Of a DNA stretch of 64,000 bases, positions 55,728 to 64,000 are shown piece by piece. Numbering within the stretch: position 1 is the first letter of the stretch; each line of letters begins with the position of its first letter. Source of the DNA: Bacteroidia bacterium (lineage in GTDB: Bacteria; Bacteroidota; Bacteroidia; Cytophagales; Cyclobacteriaceae); contig JAUILA010000013.1 in the NCBI GenBank assembly GCA_030432655.1, positions 91,670 to 155,669 of the forward strand. The letters run 5' to 3'. The position numbers and the translations under genes were made by a program. Below the pieces are notes generated by a model that did no database searches, was not told the DNA's origin, and saw nothing but the letters and a program-made list of their open reading frames with translations.

Positions 55728-58700
55728 TTAGTCCAGGGTGATTTCGAGTGCCAGTCCTCTGAGTTCATGTACAAGTACATTAAACGACTCAGGAATATTC
55801 GGCTTCCTCATATTATCCCCTTTCACGATGGCTTCGTATGCCTTCGCTCTGCCGATCACGTCATCTGACTTGATGGTCAGGATTTCCTGAAGCACGTTGG
55901 ATGCCCCAAAGGCTTCCAGTGCCCAAACCTCCATCTCACCGAATCGCTGACCACCAAACTGTGCCTTACCACCAAGCGGCTGCTGGGTAATAAGTGAGTA
56001 TGGTCCGATCGAACGGGCGTGCATCTTGTCATCCACCAGGTGACCCAGTTTCAGCATGTAGGCAATACCAACCGTAACCGGCTGATCAAAACGCTCCCCG
56101 GAAAGTCCGTCGTACAGGTACGTCCGTCCAAATTCAGGCAGTTTTGCTTCTTTCAGTTCATTGGCCACTTCGTCCATGCTCGCACCATCAAAGATTGGTG
56201 TGGCATAACGCTTGCCAAGTTTCAGTCCGGCCCAGCCAAGAACAGTTTCATAAATCTGTCCAAGGTTCATTCGGGAAGGTACACCCAGCGGGTTCAGACA
56301 GATATCAACCGGTGTCCCGTCTTCCAGGAACGGCATATCCTCTTCACGTACGATTTTCGCCACAACACCTTTGTTACCGTGACGTCCGGCCATTTTATCA
56401 CCTACTTTCAGCTTGCGTTTCTTCGCAATGTAGACTTTGGCCAGCTGGACGATTCCGGCAGGCAGTTCATCCCCTACTTCGAGGGTAAAACGCTCACGCT
56501 TGAAATCACCCGCGATCTCGTTCCGCTTAATATTATAATTCTTTACCAGCTGAACAACGAGGTCATTAACATGTTCGTCCGTAGTCCAGTTATCCAGGAT
56601 CACATCAGAGATCAGGTTCACTTCTTCCGGAACATTGTAGGTACTTTCGTCCTTGTAGATGTTCTTTTCAGGGAACAGGTTCTCTTCGATAACCTTGGCG
56701 GTAAACTTCACTCCCTTCGAGACCAGTTCATCACCGAATTTGTGCTTAAGGCCCTGGCTGGTTTTACCATTCAGAAGCTGGGCCATTTTTTCGATCATCT
56801 GGGCACGAAGCGCCAGCAGGTCTTTGCTGTATTTTCCTTTCAGGATTTCTACTTCCTTCTTCGCTTTCGCTCGAAGTTCCTTATCCTTTTTGGGACGGGA
56901 GAATAATTTGGTATCGATTACTACACCACGAAGCGATGGAGGTGCCTTCATCGAAGCATCCTTCACATCCCCTGCCTTGTCACCAAAGATGGCACGCAGA
57001 AGTTTCTCTTCAGGTGTCGGATCAGTTTCACCTTTCGGTGTGATCTTACCGATCAGGATATCTCCTTCACGAACCTCCGCACCGGTCTGGATGATTCCAT
57101 TCTCATCAAGGTGCCTTACGGCTTCTTCACTGACGTTAGGAATCTCCGAGGTCAGTTCTTCTTCACCACGTTTGGTATCCCGTACCTCCAGTTCGAATTC
57201 CTCGATGTGGATAGAGGTATAGATATCATCACGTACCACCTTTTCAGAAATAACAATCGCATCCTCGAAATTGTACCCCTGCCATGGCATATACGCCACT
57301 TTCAGGTTCCTTCCAAGTGCCAGTTCCCCGTGTTCAGTAGCATATCCTTCCACCAGTGGCTCACCTTTTTTGATCTTCTGTCCTTTCTTAACGATAGGGG
57401 TCAGGTTGATACAGGTGTCCTGGTTGGTCCGGCGAAACTTGATAAGGTTATAGGTTTTCGAATCTTCGTCAAAGCTGCAGAGCAACTGGTCGTCATTCAT
57501 CTCGTAACGAATAACAATCTTGTTGGCATCCACAAATTCAACCACGCCGTCACCTTCTGCGAGGATCAGCGCCCGTGAATCCAGGGCAACACGTCCTTCA
57601 AGTCCGGTCCCTACGATAGGAGCTTCCGGCTTCAGAAGCGGAACTGCCTGACGCTGCATGTTCGATCCCATCAGGGCCCGGTTGGCATCATCATGTTCCA
57701 GGAATGGAATAAGCGAAGCCGCAACCGAAACAATCTGGTTCGGTGCAACGTCCATATATTTTACCTCTTTCGGCTCAACAACCGGGAAGTCCCCTTCGAA
57801 GCGCGCTTTCACACGTTCGTTAATAAATTCGCCATTGTCCTTAAGCGGCGCATTTGCCTGGGCAATGTTATGGGTATCTTCTTCTTCCGCCGTCAGGTAT
57901 CTTACGTTACCTGTCATATCCACCTTGCCGCTTTCCACTTCACGGTACGGAGTCTCAATGAATCCCATGTGGTTGACCTTTGCATGAACACACAGGGAAG
58001 AGATCAGTCCGATATTCGGACCTTCCGGTGTTTCAATCGTACAGAGACGTCCATAGTGTGTGTAGTGAACGTCACGTACTTCGAAACCGGCACGCTCCCT
58101 TGACAGACCACCTGGTCCGAGGGCAGACATACGACGCTTGTGCGTAATTTCTGCGAGCGGATTGGTCTGATCCATAAATTGTGACAACTGGTTAGTTCCG
58201 AAGAACGAGTTGATCACAGAAGAAAGGGTTCTTGCGTTAATCAGGTCAACAGGTTTGAAATCTTCATTGTCACGAACATTCATCCGTTCCTTGATCGTCC
58301 GCGCCATACGGGCAAGACCGACCCCGAACTGAGCGTAAAGCTGCTCACCAACCGTACGTACACGACGGTTGCTCAGGTGATCGATATCATCCACCACGGC
58401 TTTGGAGTTGATAAGTCCGATCAGGTATTTAACAATCAGAATAATATCTTCGGTGGTCAGTACGCGCTGATCTGAATCAATTTCAAGTCCAAGCTTCTTA
58501 TTGATCCGGTAACGGCCCACTTCCCCGAGATCATACCGTTTTTCACTGAAGAACAAACTCTGGATAATATCCCGAGCCGTTTGCTCATCAGGAGCTTCCG
58601 TATTCCGGAGCTGACGATAGATCTGTTCAACCGCTTCCTTCTCCGAATTGGAATTATCTTTTGAGAGGGTGTTGAAGATGATCGTGTAGTCCGTCACATT

Positions 58701-59600
58701 CACATCGTCACGATGGAGAATGATTGACTTCGAACCACTGTCGAATATGGTTTCGATATCATCGGCTTCGATGATATGGTCACGTTCGAGCAATACTTCG
58801 TTCCGGTCGATGGAAACCACCTCTCCGGTATCTTCATCCACAAAGTCTTCCGTCCAGGTTTTCAGAACACGTGCGGCAAGTTTACGGCCGACAGCGCCTT
58901 TCAGATCCTTTTTGGTTGTCTTCACTTCTTCGGAAAGTCCGAACAAGTCAAGAATATCTTTATCCGTACCATACCCTATAGCCCGCAGGAGGGTGGTAAC
59001 AGGGAATTTTTTCTTACGGTCAATGTAGGCATACATGACGTTGTTCACGTCTGTCGCAAATTCGATCCAGGATCCTTTAAAAGGAATAATCCTGGCCGAA
59101 TAAAGAGTCGTACCATTGGTATGCTTGCTTTGCGCGAAGAACACACCAGGTGAACGGTGCAACTGGGAAACGATCACGCGTTCAGCGCCATTGATCACAA
59201 AACTTCCCTTTTTGGTCATGTACGGGATATTTCCCAGAAACACTTCCTGTTCGATCGTTTCGAAATCTTCGTTATCCTCGTCGTTGCAGGTAAGCTTCAA
59301 CTTCGCTTTCAGAGGAACCGAATAGGTCAGTCCCCGGTCAATACACTCATCAACCGAATACTTCGGGGGGTCAACGATGTAGTCGATGAATTCGAGCACA
59401 AAGTTTTCCCTTGAATCCGAGATTGGAAAGTTTTCAGAAAAGACTTTGAAAAGTCCTTCCTGTTCCCGTTTTTCGGCAGGAGTTTCCAACTGGAAGAAAT
59501 CTTTAAAAGACTGGAGCTGAATATCCAGGAAATCAGGATAATCCAGTACTTTTTTGATTGATGAGAAACTTATTCTTGGGTTATTATTCTTGTTAGCCAA
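55728..59600 (-). CDS. rpoB: RNA polymerase beta subunit
   Basis: A 1290-residue subunit. The rifamycin-binding region '[20 protein letters not shown]' carries the wild-type residues known from sensitive bacteria. The C-terminal region has '[21 protein letters not shown]'. It is shorter than the E. coli protein, as usual in Bacteroidota. It follows rplL by 164 bases, a gap holding a hairpin, and precedes rpoC by 68 bases, a gap holding a second hairpin. Confidence 0.97.
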   Translation of the reverse strand: MANKNNNPRISFSSIKKVLDYPDFLDIQLQSFKDFFQLETPAEKREQEGLFKVFSENFPISDSRENFVLEFIDYIVDPPKYSVDECIDRGLTYSVPLKAKLKLTCNDEDNEDFETIEQEVFLGNIPYMTKKGSFVINGAERVIVSQLHRSPGVFFAQSKHTNGTTLYSARIIPFKGSWIEFATDVNNVMYAYIDRKKKFPVTTLLRAIGYGTDKDILDLFGLSEEVKTTKKDLKGAVGRKLAARVLKTWTEDFVDEDTGEVVSIDRNEVLLERDHIIEADDIETIFDSGSKSIILHRDDVNVTDYTIIFNTLSKDNSNSEKEAVEQIYRQLRNTEAPDEQTARDIIQSLFFSEKRYDLGEVGRYRINKKLGLEIDSDQRVLTTEDIILIVKYLIGLINSKAVVDDIDHLSNRRVRTVGEQLYAQFGVGLARMARTIKERMNVRDNEDFKPVDLINARTLSSVINSFFGTNQLSQFMDQTNPLAEITHKRRMSALGPGGLSRERAGFEVRDVHYTHYGRLCTIETPEGPNIGLISSLCVHAKVNHMGFIETPYREVESGKVDMTGNVRYLTAEEEDTHNIAQANAPLKDNGEFINERVKARFEGDFPVVEPKEVKYMDVAPNQIVSVAASLIPFLEHDDANRALMGSNMQRQAVPLLKPEAPIVGTGLEGRVALDSRALILAEGDGVVEFVDANKIVIRYEMNDDQLLCSFDEDSKTYNLIKFRRTNQDTCINLTPIVKKGQKIKKGEPLVEGYATEHGELALGRNLKVAYMPWQGYNFEDAIVISEKVVRDDIYTSIHIEEFELEVRDTKRGEEELTSEIPNVSEEAVRHLDENGIIQTGAEVREGDILIGKITPKGETDPTPEEKLLRAIFGDKAGDVKDASMKAPPSLRGVVIDTKLFSRPKKDKELRAKAKKEVEILKGKYSKDLLALRAQMIEKMAQLLNGKTSQGLKHKFGDELVSKGVKFTAKVIEENLFPEKNIYKDESTYNVPEEVNLISDVILDNWTTDEHVNDLVVQLVKNYNIKRNEIAGDFKRERFTLEVGDELPAGIVQLAKVYIAKKRKLKVGDKMAGRHGNKGVVAKIVREEDMPFLEDGTPVDICLNPLGVPSRMNLGQIYETVLGWAGLKLGKRYATPIFDGASMDEVANELKEAKLPEFGRTYLYDGLSGERFDQPVTVGIAYMLKLGHLVDDKMHARSIGPYSLITQQPLGGKAQFGGQRFGEMEVWALEAFGASNVLQEILTIKSDDVIGRAKAYEAIVKGDNMRKPNIPESFNVLVHELRGLALEITLD

Positions 59601-59693
59601 AGCCTTATAAATTTAGATTACAAGATGTTGTAAAGCTTCCGTGCTTTTGCAGGCCACGGGACCCGGAATTTTGTATATCTACAAACAGGAAAA

Positions 59694-59728
59694 GACCCCC
59701 ATCCCGATTGCTATCGGGACCAGGGGCC
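59694..59728 (-). promoter_or_regulatory. Hairpin between rplL and rpoB (attenuator-like)
   Basis: Inner stem TCCCGAT/ATCGGGA (59702-59708 and 59713-59719) with a TGCT loop; outer stem CCCC/GGGG (59696-59699 and 59723-59726). On the minus strand it is followed by TCTTTTCC, a weak T tract. It could reduce read-through from ribosomal into polymerase genes. Confidence 0.6.
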
Positions 59729-59764
59729 TAACTCTTTGTTAGACGAGCGCTGTCGTCAAGGCGC

Positions 59765-60145
59765 TTATTTCAACTCCACTTCTGCCCCAGCTTCTTCAAG
59801 CTGCTTCTTGAGGCCTTCAGCTTCATCTTTTGCTACACCTTCTTTGATCGCCTTCGGTGCGCTGTCAACGATTTCTTTTGCTTCTTTCAATCCGAGTCCG
59901 GTAAGTTCTTTTACCAGTTTCACCACTGCAAGCTTAGCGCCTCCGGGTGCTTTCAGGATTACGTCGAACTCTGACTTCTCAGCGGCTTCTTCACCACCAT
60001 CGCCACCTGCAGGACCGGCAACGGCAACAGCAGCTGCTGCTGCAGGCTCGATACCATGCTCTTCTTTCAGGTAAGCGGCAAGTTCATTTACTTCTTTAAC
60101 TGTAAGTTCAACGAGTTGATCTCCAAGTGCTTTAACGTCTGCCAT
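59765..60145 (-). CDS. rplL: 50S ribosomal protein L7/L12
   Basis: A 126-residue stalk protein. It recruits the translation GTPases. It has an N-terminal dimerisation helix, an Ala/Gly-rich hinge ('[17 protein letters not shown]') and a C-terminal domain with '[24 protein letters not shown]'. It follows rplJ by 40 bases and is the last gene before the hairpin that separates the ribosomal genes from rpoB. Confidence 0.97.
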   Translation of the reverse strand: MADVKALGDQLVELTVKEVNELAAYLKEEHGIEPAAAAAVAVAGPAGGDGGEEAAEKSEFDVILKAPGGAKLAVVKLVKELTGLGLKEAKEIVDSAPKAIKEGVAKDEAEGLKKQLEEAGAEVELK

Positions 60146-60185
60146 TTTTACTTTATTTAATCGATTGTATTCTTTTAATTCTAAA

Positions 60186-60719
60186 TTAGTTTTCGCGCTC
60201 TTCCAGAGCTTTTATTAATCCACCCAGGGTATTTTTACCACTCTGCAGGGCAGACACCACGTTTTTCGCAGGTGACTGAAGCAGAGAAATAACTTCACCG
60301 ATGAGTTCAGATTTAGATTTAAGCTCAGAGAGCATTTTCAGATGTTCCTCACCAAGGAATACATCTGAGTCGATGGAAGCAGCCTTTAAAAAAGGTCGGT
60401 CAGAACCTTGTTTTTTTCTATATTCGGTGATTGTCTTAGCCGGTAAATTTGCACCATCCTCGTTAGTGAAGATGATTCCGGAAAATCCTTTCAGGGCTTG
60501 TGCCAATTCTTCATTGGCCGCCCCTGCATTCTCCAGTGCTTTCTGTATCAGGGTATTTTTGTAAACATTGTACTCCACCCCTTTTTCAAAACACATTTTG
60601 CGAAATGCATTGATTTGTGCCACATTCAGACCAGAAGCATCGGTAATGTAATAGAAATTCGTGCTGTTAAACTTCTCGGTCAGTTGTTCAATGATCGTTG
60701 CTTTTTCTTCCCTGGTCAT
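60186..60719 (-). CDS. rplJ: 50S ribosomal protein L10
   Basis: A 177-residue protein forming the base of the L7/L12 stalk. The N-terminus '[25 protein letters not shown]' is followed by the rRNA-binding domain and a C-terminal helix that binds L7/L12 dimers. In E. coli the L10-L7/L12 complex represses its own mRNA; a comparable leader could lie within rplA, whose end overlaps this start by 4 bases (ATGA). Confidence 0.96.
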   Translation of the reverse strand: MTREEKATIIEQLTEKFNSTNFYYITDASGLNVAQINAFRKMCFEKGVEYNVYKNTLIQKALENAGAANEELAQALKGFSGIIFTNEDGANLPAKTITEYRKKQGSDRPFLKAASIDSDVFLGEEHLKMLSELKSKSELIGEVISLLQSPAKNVVSALQSGKNTLGGLIKALEEREN

Positions 60720-61435
60720 GACTGTACAATTATCGATTTAATTCCTGGTACTGTATTCTTGTCGATCGTAATAGACGGGCTCATAGTCGAAGAAAGATTG
60801 ATGCTCCGGAAGTAAGCTCCTTTGGCGGATGCCGGCTTCAGCTTACCAATGGTCTGGATCATCTCCTTCACATTGTCCATGATCTTATCTTTACTGAAAG
60901 ACACTTTTCCAATACTGGTATGAACGATACCGAATTTATCCACTTTGAAATCGATCTTACCTGCTTTAATATCTTTCACGGCATTTCCCACATCCATGGT
61001 AACTGTACCGGCCTTCGGGTTAGGCATGAGTCCGCGCGGACCAAGTACCCGTCCGAGACGACCGACTTTCGCCATTACGGTCGGCATGGTGATGATCACA
61101 TCAACATCCGTCCATCCCTTTTCGATCTTGGCAATGTAATCGTCAAGACCTACATAATCGGCGCCGGCTTCCTTGGCTTCTTCTTCCTTGTCAGGTGTGC
61201 AGAGCACAAGAACCGATACATCTTTACCTGTTCCGTGAGGCAGGGTAACCACGCCACGAACCATCTGATCGGCTTTCTTAGGATCTACTCCCAGACGAAT
61301 ATCCAGATCAACCGAAGCGTCAAATTTTGTGAAGGATACTTCCTTCAGCAGTTCAGCCGCTTCTTCGAGGGAATATTCCCGGGTGTTTTCCACTTTGGCG
61401 CGGGCCGCCTTTTGATTTTTTGTCAACTTTCCCAT
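60716..61435 (-). CDS. rplA: 50S ribosomal protein L1
   Basis: A 239-residue protein of the L1 stalk, which helps release tRNA from the E site. Signature: '[21 protein letters not shown]' region and the N-terminal '[32 protein letters not shown]'. Length is close to the family norm. It follows rplK by 16 bases and overlaps rplJ by 4. Confidence 0.97.
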   Translation of the reverse strand: MGKLTKNQKAARAKVENTREYSLEEAAELLKEVSFTKFDASVDLDIRLGVDPKKADQMVRGVVTLPHGTGKDVSVLVLCTPDKEEEAKEAGADYVGLDDYIAKIEKGWTDVDVIITMPTVMAKVGRLGRVLGPRGLMPNPKAGTVTMDVGNAVKDIKAGKIDFKVDKFGIVHTSIGKVSFSKDKIMDNVKEMIQTIGKLKPASAKGAYFRSINLSSTMSPSITIDKNTVPGIKSIIVQS

Positions 61436-61451
61436 TCTGATTTACTATTTT

Positions 61452-61892
61452 TTACTCCCACGGAGCTTTTCCTGTCACTCTGATACCCATGCTTCTGGCA
61501 GTACCGGCCACCATCCTCATGGCAGATTCAACTTTAAAGGCATTCAGGTCAGGCATCTTGGTTTCGGCAATTGTCTTTACCTGATCCCAGTTGATGCTTC
61601 CCACCTTGTTACGGTTGGGTTCCTGTGAACCTTTCTTTTTCTTAGCGGCTTCGAGGATCATCACAGGTGCCGGAGGAGTTTTTACTACAAAATCAAATGA
61701 TTTATCAGTATAGATCGTAACCAGCACAGGAAGTACCTGCCCCATTTTATCCTGGGTCCGTGCATTGAACTGCTTGCAGAAGTCCATAATGTTCAGCCCT
61801 TTACTACCGAGGGCCGGACCTACCGGAGGAGAAGGATTCGCCTGACCACCTCTCACCTGTAATTTCAAATATCCAGAAATTTCCTTAGCCAT
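61452..61892 (-). CDS. rplK: 50S ribosomal protein L11
   Basis: A 146-residue protein of the GTPase-associated centre. '[33 protein letters not shown]' contains the conserved proline-rich loop that binds 23S rRNA near the thiostrepton site. The standard neighbour rplA follows. It starts 15 bases after the nusG stop. Confidence 0.97.
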   Translation of the reverse strand: MAKEISGYLKLQVRGGQANPSPPVGPALGSKGLNIMDFCKQFNARTQDKMGQVLPVLVTIYTDKSFDFVVKTPPAPVMILEAAKKKKGSQEPNRNKVGSINWDQVKTIAETKMPDLNAFKVESAMRMVAGTARSMGIRVTGKAPWE

Positions 61893-61907
61893 TGCTCTTT
61901 AATATAT

Positions 61908-62465
61908 CTAGTCCAATTTTTCTACTTGCATATAGTTCAATTCAACAGGAGTATTCCTGCCAAATATCTTCACCATTACATTCAGTTTCTTGCGCTCTTC
62001 AAAAACCTCTTCAACCACGCCGCTGAACCCGCTGAACGGACCGTCCATTACTTTGACCGATTCGCCAACTATATATGGTGTTTCGAGTTTCTCCTCGAAT
62101 TCATCAATCTCATCCACTTTACCGAGTATGCGGTTTACTTCTGACTGACGTAACGGAACCGGTTCCTTCGATTGCCCTGCTGAGTTATTCCCCAGAAAAC
62201 CGATTACACCAGGAATACTGGTTACCAGGTGGTTGGCTTCGCCGTTGCTCAGATCCGCTGAGACAAGCACGTAGCCTGGAAAGAAATTTCTCTCTCTCAC
62301 CCTTTTCTTACCGTTCCGCATCTCATACACCTTCTCTGAGGGGATCAGCACCTGCGGAATAAAATCCTCCAGTCCTTCCCTTTCGATCTCAGTCTCCAGG
62401 TATGTTTTTACTTTCTTTTCCTGACCACTGACGACCCTGACCACATACCACTTTAATTCGCTCAT
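61908..62465 (-). CDS. nusG: Transcription antitermination/elongation factor NusG
   Basis: A 185-residue protein with the NGN domain ('WYVVRVVSGQEKKVKTYLE', RNA polymerase-binding) and a C-terminal KOW domain ('ESVKVMDGPFSGFSGVVEEV'). It couples transcription to translation and to Rho. It lies 22 bases after secE and 15 before rplK, the standard order. Confidence 0.97.
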   Translation of the reverse strand: MSELKWYVVRVVSGQEKKVKTYLETEIEREGLEDFIPQVLIPSEKVYEMRNGKKRVRERNFFPGYVLVSADLSNGEANHLVTSIPGVIGFLGNNSAGQSKEPVPLRQSEVNRILGKVDEIDEFEEKLETPYIVGESVKVMDGPFSGFSGVVEEVFEERKKLNVMVKIFGRNTPVELNYMQVEKLD

Positions 62466-62487
62466 AATCCTTCAGTCAAGTCGTTAT

Positions 62488-62685
62488 TTATTTTGCAATG
62501 TTTTCATAGAAGAACTCCATTCCATTCTGGAAAGCGAGATCTATGAGCCCGATTACCGCTGAAAATATCAGGGATGCCACCAATACCAAAATCGAACTTT
62601 GCTGAAGCTCATTGAATTTCGGCCACGTCACTTTATCACGCAGTTCGTGATAAGACTCCTTTATATATGTAATAAGTTTTTGCAT
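62488..62685 (-). CDS. secE: Protein translocase subunit SecE
   Basis: A 65-residue single-span subunit of the SecYEG channel. The conserved amphipathic stretch 'YHELRDKVTWPKFNELQQSS' precedes the membrane helix 'ILVLVASLIFSAVIGLIDLAF'. A longer in-frame reading to 62907 would pass through the tRNA-Trp gene and is rejected. It starts 16 bases after the tRNA 3' end. Confidence 0.95.
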   Translation of the reverse strand: MQKLITYIKESYHELRDKVTWPKFNELQQSSILVLVASLIFSAVIGLIDLAFQNGMEFFYENIAK

Positions 62686-62701
62686 CCTGTTTTTCCTTTT
62701 G

Positions 62702-62774
62702 CACGGGTGGAGAGACTCGAACTCCCAGCCAACGGTTTTGGAGACCGCTACTCTACCAATTGAGCTACACCCGT
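62702..62774 (-). tRNA. trnW: tRNA-Trp (CCA anticodon)
   Basis: On the minus strand a full cloverleaf: acceptor ACGGGTG/CACCCGT, D-arm AGCTCAATTGGTAGAGT, anticodon loop TCTCCAAAA centred on CCA, TPsiC loop GTTCGAGTC and discriminator G. The CCA tail is not encoded. It sits between tuf and secE, as in most Bacteroidota, and is probably cut from the secE-nusG transcript. Confidence 0.96.
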
Positions 62775-62835
62775 AGATGGCTGTTAAGCCATGGTTTTCT
62801 TTCCCTCTGCCCGTACCACTTCTTAAAATGGTCTG

Positions 62836-62864
62836 CAAAGATACTGGAAAGATGTAGAAAACAA
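62836..62864 (-). promoter_or_regulatory. Promoter of the tRNA-Trp-secE-nusG operon
   Basis: Minus strand TTG (62862-62864), 18-base spacer, TATCTTTG (62836-62843), a full consensus match. The -33 element lies within the arm of the tuf terminator. Confidence 0.72.
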
Positions 62865-62896
62865 AAGCGTTTCCGAAAAAATCAGAAACGCTTTTG
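62857..62896 (-). terminator. Rho-independent terminator after tuf
   Basis: CAAAAGCGTTTC (62862-62873) pairs with GAAACGCTTTTG (62885-62896), a 12-base stem with an 11-base loop. TTTTC follows on the minus strand. It starts 16 bases after the tuf stop. Confidence 0.82.
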
Positions 62897-62912
62897 GATC
62901 TCTTCAAATGGA

Positions 62913-64000
62913 TTAGTCAAGGATATCAGTAACCTGACCAGATCCTACAGTTCGACCACCTTCACGGATAGCGAAACGAAGACCTTTTTCCATTGCGATT
63001 TTGTTGATCAGCTCAACCTCAATTGATACATTATCACCAGGCATAACCATTTCAACTCCATCAGGAAGCATGATTTCACCGGTAACGTCTGTGGTACGGA
63101 AGTAGAACTGCGGACGGTACTTGTTAAAGAAAGGAGTGTGACGACCACCTTCTTCTTTTGACAGTACGTAAACCTCAGCTTTGAACTTCTGGTGAGGAGT
63201 TACTGAACCAGGCTTACAGATTACCATTCCGCGACGGATGTCACTCTTCTCAATACCACGAAGCAGCAGACCTACGTTGTCACCAGCTTCACCACGGTCG
63301 AGGATCTTACGGAACATCTCAACACCTGTAACGGTTGATTTCAGGTTTTCAGCTCCCATACCAAGGATCTCTACAGGATCACCTGAGTTGATCACACCAC
63401 GCTCAATACGACCGGTAGCAACAGTTCCACGACCGGTGATTGAGAAGACGTCTTCAACAGGCATCAGGAAATCTTTGTCGATCAGACGCTCAGGAAGAGG
63501 AATGTACTCATCCACAGCCTTCATCAACTCTTCTACTTTTTCCACCCACTTAGGCTCGCCATTCAGCGCACCCAGTGCAGAACCCTGAATAACAGGAATG
63601 TCATCACCAGGGAAATCGTAGTCAGAAAGAAGTTCGCGGATTTCCATTTCAACAAGCTCGAGCAGTTCAGGGTCATCTACCAAATCTACTTTGTTCATGA
63701 AAACAACCAGAGCAGGTACACCTACCTGACGAGACAACAGGATGTGCTCGCGAGTCTGAGGCATAGGTCCGTCAGTCGCAGCAACCACGATGATTGCTCC
63801 ATCCATCTGGGCAGCACCCGTAACCATGTTTTTTACATAGTCAGCGTGACCAGGACAGTCAACGTGCGCATAGTGACGGTTCTCAGTCTGATATTCAATG
63901 TGTGAGGTGTTAATTGTGATACCCCTTTCCTTTTCCTCCGGAGCGTTATCGATAGACGAGAAGTCCCGCATATCTGCAAAACCCTTTTCTGAAAGTACCT
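62913..64000 (-). CDS. tuf: Elongation factor Tu, N-terminal part missing
   Basis: GTPase that delivers aminoacyl-tRNA to the ribosome. The frame is open to the right edge of the window, so roughly the first 35 residues, including the P-loop, are cut off; about 362 are seen. Visible: the effector region '[15 protein letters not shown]', '[12 protein letters not shown]', '[13 protein letters not shown]' and the domain 2-3 signatures '[13 protein letters not shown]' and '[13 protein letters not shown]' at the C-terminus. Codon use and spacing match the neighbouring ribosomal genes. It is followed by its own terminator. Confidence 0.97.
   Translation of the reverse strand, partial: VLSEKGFADMRDFSSIDNAPEEKERGITINTSHIEYQTENRHYAHVDCPGHADYVKNMVTGAAQMDGAIIVVAATDGPMPQTREHILLSRQVGVPALVVFMNKVDLVDDPELLELVEMEIRELLSDYDFPGDDIPVIQGSALGALNGEPKWVEKVEELMKAVDEYIPLPERLIDKDFLMPVEDVFSITGRGTVATGRIERGVINSGDPVEILGMGAENLKSTVTGVEMFRKILDRGEAGDNVGLLLRGIEKSDIRRGMVICKPGSVTPHQKFKAEVYVLSKEEGGRHTPFFNKYRPQFYFRTTDVTGEIMLPDGVEMVMPGDNVSIEVELINKIAMEKGLRFAIREGGRTVGSGQVTDILD

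Noticed and set aside
56019..56906. A 295-residue plus-strand frame inside rpoB
   Set aside because: Antisense to a highly conserved essential gene, with no start signal or family similarity seen.
62488..62907. A longer secE reading of 139 residues
   Set aside because: The extra 74 codons cover the tRNA-Trp gene and its promoter. The family start is at 62685.

Overview
The window is a stretch of ordinary chromosome from a member of the phylum Bacteroidota, most likely the order Cytophagales. This is inferred from gene content, not from a database search. Evidence: a giant SprA translocon gene and a cargo protein with a type IX secretion C-terminal domain; the order ruvA-sprA-gcvH-vanZ-tonB; DUF1599 and a BT_3928-type DoxX protein next to folP and cdaA; DUF3467 between rpoC and rpsL; DUF4292 and DUF4837 lipoproteins; and promoters of the Bacteroidota type (TTG, about 20 bp, TAnnTTTG). 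Genes are dense, many overlap by 4 to 24 bases, and several start with TTG or GTG. No phage, insertion sequence, CRISPR array or defence island is visible.

Layout. Positions 1-2.8 kb hold a partial DUF2141 gene and a minus-strand run MOSC protein, HemJ-like protein, Sco1-like lipoprotein, cytochrome c lipoprotein. From 2.9 to 9.6 kb a Crp/Fnr regulator faces a tightly overlapping minus-strand operon: proS, two family 2 glycosyltransferases, a GT-C mannosyltransferase-like protein, a rhodanese lipoprotein and a DUF2064 transferase. From 9.7 to 12.7 kb an exported Gly/Trp/Tyr- and Arg/Ser-repeat protein precedes an outer-membrane barrel protein. From 12.6 to 16.6 kb aroK, a DoxX protein and DUF1599 diverge from folP and the c-di-AMP synthase gene cdaA. 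From 16.5 to 19.6 kb threonine degradation genes kbl and tdh flank a Lys/Pro-repeat protein. A secreted type IX cargo, an enoyl-CoA hydratase and a flippase follow.

From 23.3 to 27 kb an envelope operon encodes a TPR protein, a DUF4292 lipoprotein and an EnvC-like degenerate LytM protein, followed by tatA, gatA, a LysM lytic transglycosylase and DUF4837. From 31.4 to 43 kb lie maeB, ruvA, sprA, gcvH, a VanZ-like gene and tonB, closed by a terminator. From 43 to 47 kb come a chromate transporter, a 2-oxoglutarate-type oxygenase and gamma-glutamyltransferase. A 400-base gene-free segment with palindromic repeats separates these from the core expression cluster (47.5-64 kb, minus strand): tuf, tRNA-Trp, secE, nusG, rplK, rplA, rplJ, rplL, rpoB, rpoC, DUF3467, rpsL, rpsG, fusA, rpsJ.

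No clearly new multi-gene system stands out. The parts most worth following are the exported RS-repeat protein and its barrel partner, the Lys/Pro-repeat protein between the threonine genes, the overlapping glycosyltransferase operon, the TPR-DUF4292-EnvC envelope operon, and several RNA hairpins and a terminator/promoter overlap in the core expression cluster. Also notable is the apparent end of the ribosomal string right after rpsJ.
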